A stretch of DNA of 15,821 nt from positions 1-15,821 of the forward strand of contig SBHI01000151.1 in NCBI GenBank assembly GCA_006226225.1. The letters run 5' to 3'. Positions 1-6,677 of this stretch are shown here, piece after piece (position 1 is the stretch's first letter; each line of letters starts with the position of its first letter). The notes beneath the pieces are model-generated. The model ran no database searches. It saw only the letters and a program-made list of their open reading frames with translations, and had not been told where the DNA came from. This DNA comes from Alphaproteobacteria bacterium. GTDB taxonomy: Bacteria > Pseudomonadota > Alphaproteobacteria > Micavibrionales > CSBR16-224. Made by a program: the position numbers and the translations under genes.

Positions 1-10
1 TTCCGGCACC

Positions 11-57
11 ATAACCAAAGAAAAAAGCCCCTTAATGGGGCTTTTTTCTTTGGTTAT
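11..57. terminator. Perfect 21-bp inverted repeat, bidirectional terminator-like hairpin
   Basis: The arms 11-31 and 37-57 are exact reverse complements around a 5-base loop (ttaat). The inner part of the stem is GC-rich (gcccc/ggggc) and is flanked by an A-run on the left and a T-run on the right, so it looks like a rho-independent terminator usable from either strand. Which gene it ends cannot be seen, because the window starts 10 bases before it. The stem is unusually long and perfect for a simple terminator. Confidence 0.75.
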
Positions 58-81
58 CACTGCATGTCTTAATGAAGGCAA

Positions 82-98
82 GCCGGTTTATAACCGGC
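82..98. repeat. Short perfect inverted repeat (7-bp arms, 3-base loop)
   Basis: The arms gccggtt (82-88) and aaccggc (92-98) are exact complements around tat. It lies between two terminator-like hairpins and lacks a T-run, so it is not itself a convincing terminator. It could be an operator or an RNA hairpin in a transcript leader; the sequence does not decide. Confidence 0.4.
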
Positions 99-120
99 GC
101 AGGCTGAAATTTAGACGCAA

Positions 121-168
121 GTGGAGAAGAAAGAAGCTCTGAGACGGGCTTTTTTCTTTCTGCTTCAC
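121..168 (+). terminator. Second terminator-like hairpin upstream of the membrane protein gene
   Basis: In RNA of the plus strand, 128-139 pairs completely with 146-157 around tgagac if G-U pairs are allowed, and the right arm carries a run of six T. The outer ends (gtgg.aga and tgcttcac) can extend the pairing with bulges. It resembles a degenerate copy of the hairpin at 11-57 in composition (purine-rich arm, gggcttttttctt). It lies about 95 bases before the next start codon. Confidence 0.45.
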
Positions 169-260
169 CCAAGCTTGTCCAATTTTTTACTCTTTTTATG
201 CCACAATAAAATATGGGAAGCGGTTTGGCAGAGCAGATGTGAACAGAAGGGGTTTCACAG

Positions 261-947
261 GTGGAAAACAGTAAGTTACCTGCGAGCATTTCACAGCAGT
301 TTTTCTGCCTGCTGGTCTACACGTTAAATAGTCTGATATTTTTCTTCGGAGTATTGATTGCATTCTCCAAACCTTTGCTGGGGCTTATCGTATTATCTGT
401 GACCGTGCCGGTGCTGTGGGTCGTATATTGCCGCGAGATGGAAAAGCCCGCAGGCATCGCGCCGCTTCTCGCCGGTATTCTCAACAGTATTTTCTTTGCG
501 ATGACATGCCTTATCTTTCTTGCGGGCAGGGCTGAAATGTCCTCTACTTTTGTTTTTCTATTTTTAATGTTGAACCTTATTTATATGATGAAACATTACC
601 AATCGCATACTGATTGCGGTGGCTCCGTTCTTCCGTTCACGGCTCTTTTGCTGTTGAGCGCATATTTTTGGGGTGCTTATGGCCATACGGGGAATTCTTT
701 GCCGTTAGCGGCATTCCTGCTGATGGGTACAGGAGGATTGACATTATGGATGACGCGCGGCGTAACAACGGAATCAGGTAAAACACTGCGGAATTACGCA
801 GCCGCAATTATCGGCATCTCTCTGATAGGCGCATGGCTGTTGGCAGATACGTTTCGTGATGCCCGTCTGGCACAAATCGCGGCCTGGCAGTCACAAGCCG
901 TATTGCAGAAAAGCGCCCCTGTTCCCGCACAGGAATCCGCACCCTGA
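261..947 (+). CDS. Orphan polytopic membrane protein, unknown function
   Basis: I do not recognise this 228-residue protein. It is mostly hydrophobic, with about seven likely membrane segments near residues 14-34, 38-56, 67-88, 93-110, 122-140, 146-163 and 180-196. A short hydrophilic Ala/Pro/Gln-rich tail follows. There is no signal peptide cleavage site, no catalytic motif and no obvious transporter signature. The start is GTG, chosen because a good Shine-Dalgarno sequence (aagggg, 247-252) lies 8 bases before it and no ATG near the N-terminus does better. A possible -10 element (taaaat, 207-212) lies upstream, with no convincing -35. The gene stands alone on the plus strand and converges on a leftward gene only 7 bases beyond its stop, with a seven-T run (949-955) between them. 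Being a real gene is likely from the start signal and hydrophobic pattern; its role is unknown. Confidence 0.75.
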   Translation: MENSKLPASISQQFFCLLVYTLNSLIFFFGVLIAFSKPLLGLIVLSVTVPVLWVVYCREMEKPAGIAPLLAGILNSIFFAMTCLIFLAGRAEMSSTFVFLFLMLNLIYMMKHYQSHTDCGGSVLPFTALLLLSAYFWGAYGHTGNSLPLAAFLLMGTGGLTLWMTRGVTTESGKTLRNYAAAIIGISLIGAWLLADTFRDARLAQIAAWQSQAVLQKSAPVPAQESAP

Positions 948-954
948 TCTTTTT

Positions 955-1371
955 TTAAATACTGCGGCCTTTATGTCGTTTCTGGCGCGGCTTTGCGGAA
1001 GGTGTTTCTTTCGGGCAAAGTTCCGCCATTGCCGTGACATCAATCCGCTCATAAAGCGGTGCCAGCTCCGCCGTAAGGCAGGAGGAAGGTATTTGCGCGG
1101 CGGGATCATCCAGATGTGGCAGGACGGCGCCGACCAGCTTTTGAAACAGGAAAATCGTGTCTTCCCACAGTTTTTTACGGGTTGTGTCGCTGGTGACCAG
1201 TAAAGAACCTGCCATGACAGAGGTTCCCAGTAAATCCCTGTCTTTCATAGAAGTGGAGAGTATGTCCTGCCCCTCGCCGTGATGCACCCATGTGGCAAAT
1301 TCCAGCATGGCAGCGGAAAGCTTTTGAAAGCGTTCTTCGGCTTTGGCATGTGCGGGGTCGGGCGACGCCAT
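955..1371 (-). CDS. Hypothetical protein, 138 residues
   Basis: This is a small soluble-looking protein that I do not recognise. The N-terminal two thirds look helical, with charged and hydrophobic residues alternating. The C-terminus is strongly basic (about residues 118-138, with many Lys and Arg), which could bind nucleic acid or lipid, though that is only a guess. There is no signal peptide or membrane segment. The ATG start is supported by a strong Shine-Dalgarno sequence, aaggag, nine bases upstream. It lies 45 bases downstream of the Sel1-repeat gene on the same strand, so the two are probably one transcript. No clear terminator follows before the convergent membrane-protein gene. Confidence 0.7.
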   Translation of the reverse strand: MASPDPAHAKAEERFQKLSAAMLEFATWVHHGEGQDILSTSMKDRDLLGTSVMAGSLLVTSDTTRKKLWEDTIFLFQKLVGAVLPHLDDPAAQIPSSCLTAELAPLYERIDVTAMAELCPKETPSAKPRQKRHKGRSI

Positions 1372-1416
1372 GCGGCGTTTCTCCTTTTTCAGTGAGTAAT
1401 CAAAATACGCTTTGTC

Positions 1417-2415
1417 TTAAAGCTTGGCTGCCGCGGCCTTGCTGCCCCATTGCTGGACAAACCATTCCGCTTTTTTGGAGCCGATTTCCTTCATGGTATT
1501 CAGTGCCTGCTCGGGCTGTGCCGCTGTGCCAAGCCCGTGATACTGGGCATAGGCCAGATCAACCTGTGCCTGAACATTGCCTTGCTCGGCAGCGCATTTG
1601 AAGAATTCGACGGCCAGTTCGCGGTTCTGTTCAACACCGTCAAAGCCGTTAAACAGGAAATATCCAAGATCTTTCAAACCTTGTGCGCTGCCGTTTCCGG
1701 CGCGGGCGAATGATTCCGCAACGCGGGCAGAGGTTTCACTGCCGGCCGTCCAGTTACTGAAGCTTTGCGTTGCATCACCGCAAGAAAAAGCCGGGGCGGC
1801 CACCACTGTTTGCTCAATGGTTTCCGTTGCAACGGTGTTGACGGTTTCATCAACGACCTCGGGAACAATCTCGGGCACAATTTCCGCAGCAGCGGTAATG
1901 CTGGAGGTGTCAATCGGTGCGACAAATGTGTCACTGCCTGCGGTCGGCGCGATAACGGCTGTTTCGACCGGCGTCGGTGCCGCATTGACGGCAACATCAT
2001 TGGCGCCCGTGCTGAGGCAGGAATCAAAACCACCGGTGAAGTAAGCAAAAAGCGCACCACCGACACCGGCAAAGGCGGAGGAAATCAGGAAGGTTTTTCC
2101 TGTGTCTTTTGTCCAGAATTTCGGGGCGTCCAATCCGCGTTTTTTCGCCAGATGTTTTTTGCGGAGCCATGTTGCCGTGGCAACAGCGGCACCAACAGCA
2201 ACCGAGGTCAGGGCAATTGTTCCGACAGCGGGGAGGCATGTCGCGAAAACAGAGGCGGCAACAGCTTTTGCTGCCCAGGCTGCGCCTGCACCGGCCGCCA
2301 CATTAAAGGCCGCAGACAGGATTTTTTCCCCTGTTGTGGTTTTAAAATTTGTATTTTCTTCTGCTAAGGCTTCACGGCTCTGCGCCATGAGATCTTTCAG
2401 TTCTGAATCCGCCAT
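1417..2415 (-). CDS. Membrane-anchored Sel1-repeat protein
   Basis: The protein has 332 residues. After a hydrophilic start it has a long Ala/Val/Gly-rich hydrophobic stretch (about 32-84, probably two membrane passes), a basic loop (85-106), and another membrane segment (about 108-127). A Pro/Val/Thr/Glu-rich linker follows (about 140-208). The C-terminal region has two Sel1-like repeats, about 246-281 (DLGYFLFNGFDGV then FFKCAAEQGN) and 282-312 (DLAYAQYHGLG). Sel1 repeats form helical solenoids that usually mediate protein-protein contacts, so a scaffold role is inferred. The start at ATG 2415 is preferred over a GTG two codons earlier because aaaagg lies seven bases before the ATG but directly abuts the GTG. 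Its promoter should lie in the AT-rich 2416-2561 interval, which also contains a TTAA-N7-TTAA element. The 138-residue gene follows 45 bases downstream. Confidence 0.78.
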   Translation of the reverse strand: MADSELKDLMAQSREALAEENTNFKTTTGEKILSAAFNVAAGAGAAWAAKAVAASVFATCLPAVGTIALTSVAVGAAVATATWLRKKHLAKKRGLDAPKFWTKDTGKTFLISSAFAGVGGALFAYFTGGFDSCLSTGANDVAVNAAPTPVETAVIAPTAGSDTFVAPIDTSSITAAAEIVPEIVPEVVDETVNTVATETIEQTVVAAPAFSCGDATQSFSNWTAGSETSARVAESFARAGNGSAQGLKDLGYFLFNGFDGVEQNRELAVEFFKCAAEQGNVQAQVDLAYAQYHGLGTAAQPEQALNTMKEIGSKKAEWFVQQWGSKAAAAKL

Positions 2416-2468
2416 TTTCACACCTTTTCCATCTTAAAAATGATTCTGTTGTAATAATAGCGAAAACA

Positions 2469-2483
2469 TTAACATAATATTAA
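2469..2483. promoter_or_regulatory. TTAA-N7-TTAA element, candidate CtrA site
   Basis: The sequence ttaacataatattaa matches the full CtrA core (TTAA, seven bases, TTAA) that alphaproteobacterial cell-cycle promoters carry, and its symmetry makes it readable on both strands. It sits 54 to 68 bases before the ATG of the Sel1-repeat gene. A GANTC motif (gattc, 2442-2446), the CcrM methylation target in the same group, lies between it and the ATG, and another (gaatc, 2405-2409) lies just inside the gene. The surrounding DNA is very AT-rich, so chance occurrence is a serious alternative. Confidence 0.35.
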
Positions 2484-2561
2484 TATTTATGCAAGCGAAT
2501 GCAGTCTATCTTTCTGAAAAAAGTGCTAAATAGCTAAAAACGGAAAATGGAAAAAACGGTT

Positions 2562-4301
2562 TTACCAGCCGCCGCCGCCACCGCCACCGAATCCGCCTCC
2601 GGAAAAGCCGCCGCCGCCCGAGAATCCGCCGCCCCCGCCGGAAGAGCTGGGGGCTTGTGCCGCATGGCTGAGTGTCGAAGACAATCCTTTGCTGAGATTG
2701 CTGCTGATTTGCGAAACGGAAGGGTGCTTATCACCATAGCTGCTGCTATACCAGCGTGGGTGATAACTGTCCTGTTCCTCCCGCGGCAGGGATTTCTTGA
2801 AATATTTGACCCATTTGTTTTCCACCCCCAGCACAACGGCATAGGGCAGGTATTTTTCGAACAGTTCGGGTGTCATTTCCGGCGGATGCAGAAAATCCAA
2901 CCGTGATTTTTCCGCCGTTTTCAGATAAAGACGGAAGCCTTCGATGCGGTCCATTTTCTCGCGCCCGTACATGGTGGGGGCCTTCATCAGATAATAGAAC
3001 ATAAAATGCAGAAGGACGGTGGCACAGATCAACCCGAAGCTTTGCGGCCCGATCGCCGGATTACTTGTGGCGTTATAGCCCATCAGCCCTATGGCCAGTG
3101 CCGAGACAACAAAGGATATTGTGACATATTTGCTGTTTTTCAGGAAATATGTATGCGCGTATTCCCCTTCGATGGCGTCGACAAAACCTTCCAAAATGCT
3201 GACAAACTTCGAATTATACGTTTTGCTGATGGTGAAGCTGTTGTTATGGCGGAACATACGGTAGGCGATATAGGCCTCGCCGGGAGGCAGGCCGGGAATC
3301 TCGCCTTTATCCTTGACGAGTTTGTAATGGTTTTTCTTGCTTTGCTCGATTTTCAGGACACCTTTAACAGCCAGATTTATCACAGCGGCGGAAAAAGCCT
3401 CGCGCTTGTCGGAATGCCCCAGCCCCATATTGCGGATATAGCTGATCAGCGCGGGGGAAAAGTTATCGGGCGGCACGAATTCGGGAATGACCGTCCCGCC
3501 GTCAGGATCGCGGCCGATTGCGACCCAAAGCGTAAACAGGTAGCAGAACAGCAGCACGACATAAAGAACCGTTCCGGCAAAAAGCAGGTTTTCGGCAATG
3601 CGTAGTTTCAACTGTTGCCAGACATCCGGTTGGGTTACAATTCCTTTTGGAAAGCCGGCGGCAATTGTTAGCCCTTCCTGCGGCCCCAGTCGTCGTGCGG
3701 CCTCTACGGACAGGGCGCTGGACACAGGATCCCAATAGGCGCTATAGCTTCTTTCCCGACTGCCGCGGTGACCGGTATAGGCATAATGACGGCTGATGCT
3801 TGCCCCGTCCGGCAGAAATAAGGCGGCGGAGGCCTCACGGATGGAAAAATCCCAATCATTGCCGGTGACGTTCCAGTAAAGCTCGTCCATATCATCCAGA
3901 AAGCTGACAACGCGGTGGGTTTGATAGGTCAATTGATATTGATGCGTGCCATGCGGGATGAACGTGTCTTTATCACCGATATAAATGCGTTTTCCATTTT
4001 CGCTGTTAACGACGTGATAAGGTTCGGCATGGCCGTCACGGCTGACGGCGAGCAGGCGGAAACCGATGCGGAAATGCCGCCCGTCATCATCTCTGTAGCG
4101 GATTGGAAAATCGCGGTAAATACCGCGTTTTATTTTTCTTCCCTCTGACTGGACAGTAATATTTTCGGTGACCAGTACGGAAGAATCTTTCTGGATGCGG
4201 ATGTCACTGTGGAAACGGATGATCTCCTCCGTCGCAAAAGCAGGTTTTGCAAAAAATGCAAAACAGCAAAACAGAGCTATCAGGCAAAACAGGCGTTTCA
4301 T
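2562..4301 (-). CDS. DUF2207 family membrane protein, third copy (long Gly tail)
   Basis: This 579-residue protein has the DUF2207 (YciQ-like) layout. A signal peptide spans about 1-23 (ending KPAFA). An exported beta-rich domain follows with the family features RGIYRDFP (59-66) and ELYWNVTG (140-147). A membrane segment lies at 238-261, followed by the hallmark GRDP (263-266), IPEFVPP and FSPA. Further membrane segments lie at about 392-410 and 422-440, then a conserved cytoplasmic stretch (KAPT, HPPEMTP). The tail is Gly-rich (555-579) and ends in Gly-Trp. Basic residues after the last membrane segment place the C-terminus inside. The start at 4301 is chosen because it begins the signal peptide and has gggga nine bases upstream. 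An ATG 13 codons earlier overlaps the last codons of the preceding gene and is less likely. The upstream DUF2207 gene ends 32 bases before. The molecular function of the family is not established. Confidence 0.88.
   Translation of the reverse strand: MKRLFCLIALFCCFAFFAKPAFATEEIIRFHSDIRIQKDSSVLVTENITVQSEGRKIKRGIYRDFPIRYRDDDGRHFRIGFRLLAVSRDGHAEPYHVVNSENGKRIYIGDKDTFIPHGTHQYQLTYQTHRVVSFLDDMDELYWNVTGNDWDFSIREASAALFLPDGASISRHYAYTGHRGSRERSYSAYWDPVSSALSVEAARRLGPQEGLTIAAGFPKGIVTQPDVWQQLKLRIAENLLFAGTVLYVVLLFCYLFTLWVAIGRDPDGGTVIPEFVPPDNFSPALISYIRNMGLGHSDKREAFSAAVINLAVKGVLKIEQSKKNHYKLVKDKGEIPGLPPGEAYIAYRMFRHNNSFTISKTYNSKFVSILEGFVDAIEGEYAHTYFLKNSKYVTISFVVSALAIGLMGYNATSNPAIGPQSFGLICATVLLHFMFYYLMKAPTMYGREKMDRIEGFRLYLKTAEKSRLDFLHPPEMTPELFEKYLPYAVVLGVENKWVKYFKKSLPREEQDSYHPRWYSSSYGDKHPSVSQISSNLSKGLSSTLSHAAQAPSSSGGGGGFSGGGGFSGGGFGGGGGGGW
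2565..2639 (-). repeat. Gly-codon low-complexity tract (C-terminal tail of third DUF2207)
   Basis: On the plus strand this is an imperfect run of ccg/ccgcca units that encodes blocks of four to seven glycines separated by Phe and Ser, ending in Gly-Trp. Such tracts can change length by replication slippage. A similar tract lies at 6681-6752 in the first paralogue. Confidence 0.7.
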
Positions 4302-4333
4302 TTCGTTATATCCCCATTCGTTACTGTTCGTGG

Positions 4334-6079
4334 TTACCATCCGCCCCCTGTGCCGCCGCCAAGCCTCTTGCCGACTTTCATCATGGCGGCTTTTTTCATG
4401 ACGCTGCCCGTGGTTAATTGCCCGGGTAGTTGCGCAGCAATGGCGAGCACTTTTTGCAGGCCAGCGCCGAGTGCAAGACAGATATTTGGCAGCTGTGTTT
4501 TGGCCAGCTCGCTGACAAACCAGTCCGGCGCATAAGTATCATAAACCGTTTTGGGAACGGATTTTTTAAACTTTTCTGCCCAGTTTTTCTCGACACCGAA
4601 AGCAATGGCATAAGGCAGCAATGTTTCAAACATGCGGGGCGACATCGGCGGCGGATTTAGAAAATCCATACGGCCGTCTTCCGCAACACTCATATACATT
4701 TTAAATCCTTCCAGCCTGTCCATTTTCCGGCGTCCGCGCGCCGTCGGTGCCTTCATCAGAAAATAATAGAAAAGGTTTAGGAACAGCAATCCGATGATCA
4801 TGCTCCAACCCTGTAATAAAAGGATATGGTCATAGAGCATGGCTGTAAACAGCCAGGCGGATAAAAGCAGGGTGAAAACGGTAGAGGCTAAGACGTAGCT
4901 CTCATTACCGGAAAAGTAAACACGATCACTCTGGCGTTTTAAACTGTTGCTAAAACCGCTGATAATAATGTCGAAACGCAGGTCTTTCTGGGCACTGAAC
5001 ATGAAACGGCTTGTGCGTCCGGCAAACAGGCATTTTGCCAGCACCCGCTCTGTTGTGGGGAGGTGGTTCAGATGTAGACGCGGCTTGATAAGATCAAGGG
5101 CATAGTGATCTTTGCCGTGGAGTGTAATTTTTATCACACCTTTAATGGCAAGGTCAGCGATTGCCGCGCAAAAGGCGCGGCGCAGCGTGTCGTCTCCCGA
5201 TCCCTGTCCCGCGACATAGGCTGCAAGGGCGGGCGAAAAATTTTCAGGAGGGGAAAATTCGGGAATAACCGTGCCGCGCGGCGGGTCGCGTCCGACCAGC
5301 CACCAGATAATAAAAAACAAAGGGGTGGCGAACCCCAATGCAACCAGCGCAACAAAAAGGTGGAAATTCTCTTCGATATAGGAAGAAAAGCGGCTGATTG
5401 CGGAAGGAGGAAAGATGAATCCTTTTGGCCATGCCGCGAAAATTGTCATGCCTTCCCCTGATCTGAGAACGGCCGTTGTCCGGAAGGTCAGAACACCGTT
5501 TTCATCTGTTGCAGCATGGAAGTTTTTGTATGTCGCATCTTTCTTGCCGGTGGCGGCATCATGGTTATTGATGGTTGCGCCGCTTGGCGGATAGACACGG
5601 ATGACAGCTTCCTGTATCGGAAATGTCCAGCCGTCGCCTGTGGCATTCCAATGTAGATAATCGGCTTGATCGCCAAAATCGACGGCACGCCGCAGCGTGT
5701 AAGTGATGAGATAGCTGTGTTCTCCGGCAGAGAGTAAATGGTCTTCACTGCCGATGGATAAATATTTACCTGATCCACGGTTGGTCAGGCGGTAGCTTTC
5801 CGGCTGTCCGTCGCGATAGACACCGGTTAAATGGAAACCCAGATTACGGTGTTTGCCGTCTTTGTCGCGGTAGCGCAGCGGAATGTCACGGTGGATGCCG
5901 TGCAGGATGTTCCTCTGCAGAACATTGACGCGGATCACATCTGTCACAAGTAAAGAACCGTCACTGCGGATGCGGATATCGCTTTTATAGGACAGAATAC
6001 CTTCATAGGCAAAAGCTTTGCCTGCAAAAGAAAAAGCGATCAGAAGAAACAGCAGACATAGGAGGGGTAAATGCTTCAT
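4334..6079 (-). CDS. DUF2207 family membrane protein, second copy (short tail)
   Basis: This 581-residue paralogue starts with a clear signal peptide (about 1-24, ending GKAFA). The exported domain carries HGIHRDIP (60-67) and LHWNATG (142-148), where the other two copies have Tyr-Trp instead of His-Trp. A membrane segment lies at 239-262, followed by GRDP (263-266), IPEFSPP and FSPA. Further membrane segments lie at about 396-417 and 424-442, then LMKAPT and a conserved cytoplasmic region. The C-terminus keeps the final Gly-Gly-Trp but has only a short Gly stretch (572-581) after a Lys/Met/Ala-rich segment. The ATG overlaps the stop of lemA in an ATGA arrangement, so translation is probably coupled. 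Divergence from the other copies throughout suggests an old duplication with specialisation. Role unknown, presumed in the envelope with LemA. Confidence 0.88.
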   Translation of the reverse strand: MKHLPLLCLLFLLIAFSFAGKAFAYEGILSYKSDIRIRSDGSLLVTDVIRVNVLQRNILHGIHRDIPLRYRDKDGKHRNLGFHLTGVYRDGQPESYRLTNRGSGKYLSIGSEDHLLSAGEHSYLITYTLRRAVDFGDQADYLHWNATGDGWTFPIQEAVIRVYPPSGATINNHDAATGKKDATYKNFHAATDENGVLTFRTTAVLRSGEGMTIFAAWPKGFIFPPSAISRFSSYIEENFHLFVALVALGFATPLFFIIWWLVGRDPPRGTVIPEFSPPENFSPALAAYVAGQGSGDDTLRRAFCAAIADLAIKGVIKITLHGKDHYALDLIKPRLHLNHLPTTERVLAKCLFAGRTSRFMFSAQKDLRFDIIISGFSNSLKRQSDRVYFSGNESYVLASTVFTLLLSAWLFTAMLYDHILLLQGWSMIIGLLFLNLFYYFLMKAPTARGRRKMDRLEGFKMYMSVAEDGRMDFLNPPPMSPRMFETLLPYAIAFGVEKNWAEKFKKSVPKTVYDTYAPDWFVSELAKTQLPNICLALGAGLQKVLAIAAQLPGQLTTGSVMKKAAMMKVGKRLGGGTGGGW

Positions 6080-6651
6080 GCGTCTTTTTTATCCGTCTCC
6101 AGATCGACCTTGGGCGCATATTGTTCCAGCGGGTTATCAATTTCAAAAAATTGCGCATTGCCGAATTTTCCCAGCTTGGCAACAATGTTGCCGGGGAAGG
6201 AATTGGCCAGAATATTCATGTCACGCACCGTGCCGTTATAATAGCGGCGGGCGAATTGCAGCTGGTCTTCGATATCGACCAGAGAGTTTTGCAATTCGCG
6301 AAAATTATTATCCGCTTTCAGTTCAGGGTAATTCTCGATAACGGCGAAGAGTTTACCGATGGATGTGGATAACCCGCTTTCCACGCGTTCGCGGGCGGCG
6401 ACATCCTTATCCTGCTGTTCGGCAACGGCCTGTGCGCGCAGTTCGGTGACGCGGGTCAACAGGCCCTCCTCATGTTTTGCGTAGCCTTTGACGGTTTCGA
6501 CCAATGCGGGAACCAGATCGGCGCGACGCTTCAGTTGAACATCGATACCGCTCCAACCTTCATTGACGCGTTGAACTTGTCCGACCAGACGGTTGAAATA
6601 GTAAACCGCGGCGGCCGCAATAATTGCCAGAATGATCCAGAATAGCGTCAT
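6076..6651 (-). CDS. lemA: LemA family protein
   Basis: This 191-residue protein has the LemA pattern. A single N-terminal membrane segment (about 3-20) is followed by NEGWSGIDVQLKRRADLVP (about 35-53), then long charged helices with the family's NNFRELQ, LQFARRYYNG and FPGNIVAKL motifs (about 120-165). The helical domain is probably cytoplasmic, given the basic residues just after the membrane segment. LemA proteins are widespread, often sit beside DUF2207 or TPM-domain genes, and have no agreed biochemical function. The ATG has aagga about nine bases upstream. The gene begins 26 bases after the first DUF2207 copy, and its stop overlaps the start of the second by four bases, which places it inside one operon with all three. 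The hydrophilic end (DLETDKKDA) extends past the usual motif region. Confidence 0.92.
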   Translation of the reverse strand: MTLFWIILAIIAAAAVYYFNRLVGQVQRVNEGWSGIDVQLKRRADLVPALVETVKGYAKHEEGLLTRVTELRAQAVAEQQDKDVAARERVESGLSTSIGKLFAVIENYPELKADNNFRELQNSLVDIEDQLQFARRYYNGTVRDMNILANSFPGNIVAKLGKFGNAQFFEIDNPLEQYAPKVDLETDKKDA

Positions 6652-6677
6652 AGATGTTATCCTTCTTTATACGGTTA

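Noticed and set aside
32..289. Minus-strand open frame of 85 codons near the left edge
   Set aside because: It runs through two terminator-like hairpins, lacks a ribosome site and has no recognisable features.
917..955. Terminator for the 261-947 membrane protein (cctgt/acagg stem and T-run 949-955)
   Set aside because: The stem is only five base pairs and is about 16 bases from the T-run, so it is not convincing.
2565..2639. CRISPR-like or satellite repeat from the ccg/cca periodicity
   Set aside because: The periodicity is three bases and in frame with Gly codons of a protein tail; there are no spacers or direct repeats of CRISPR length.
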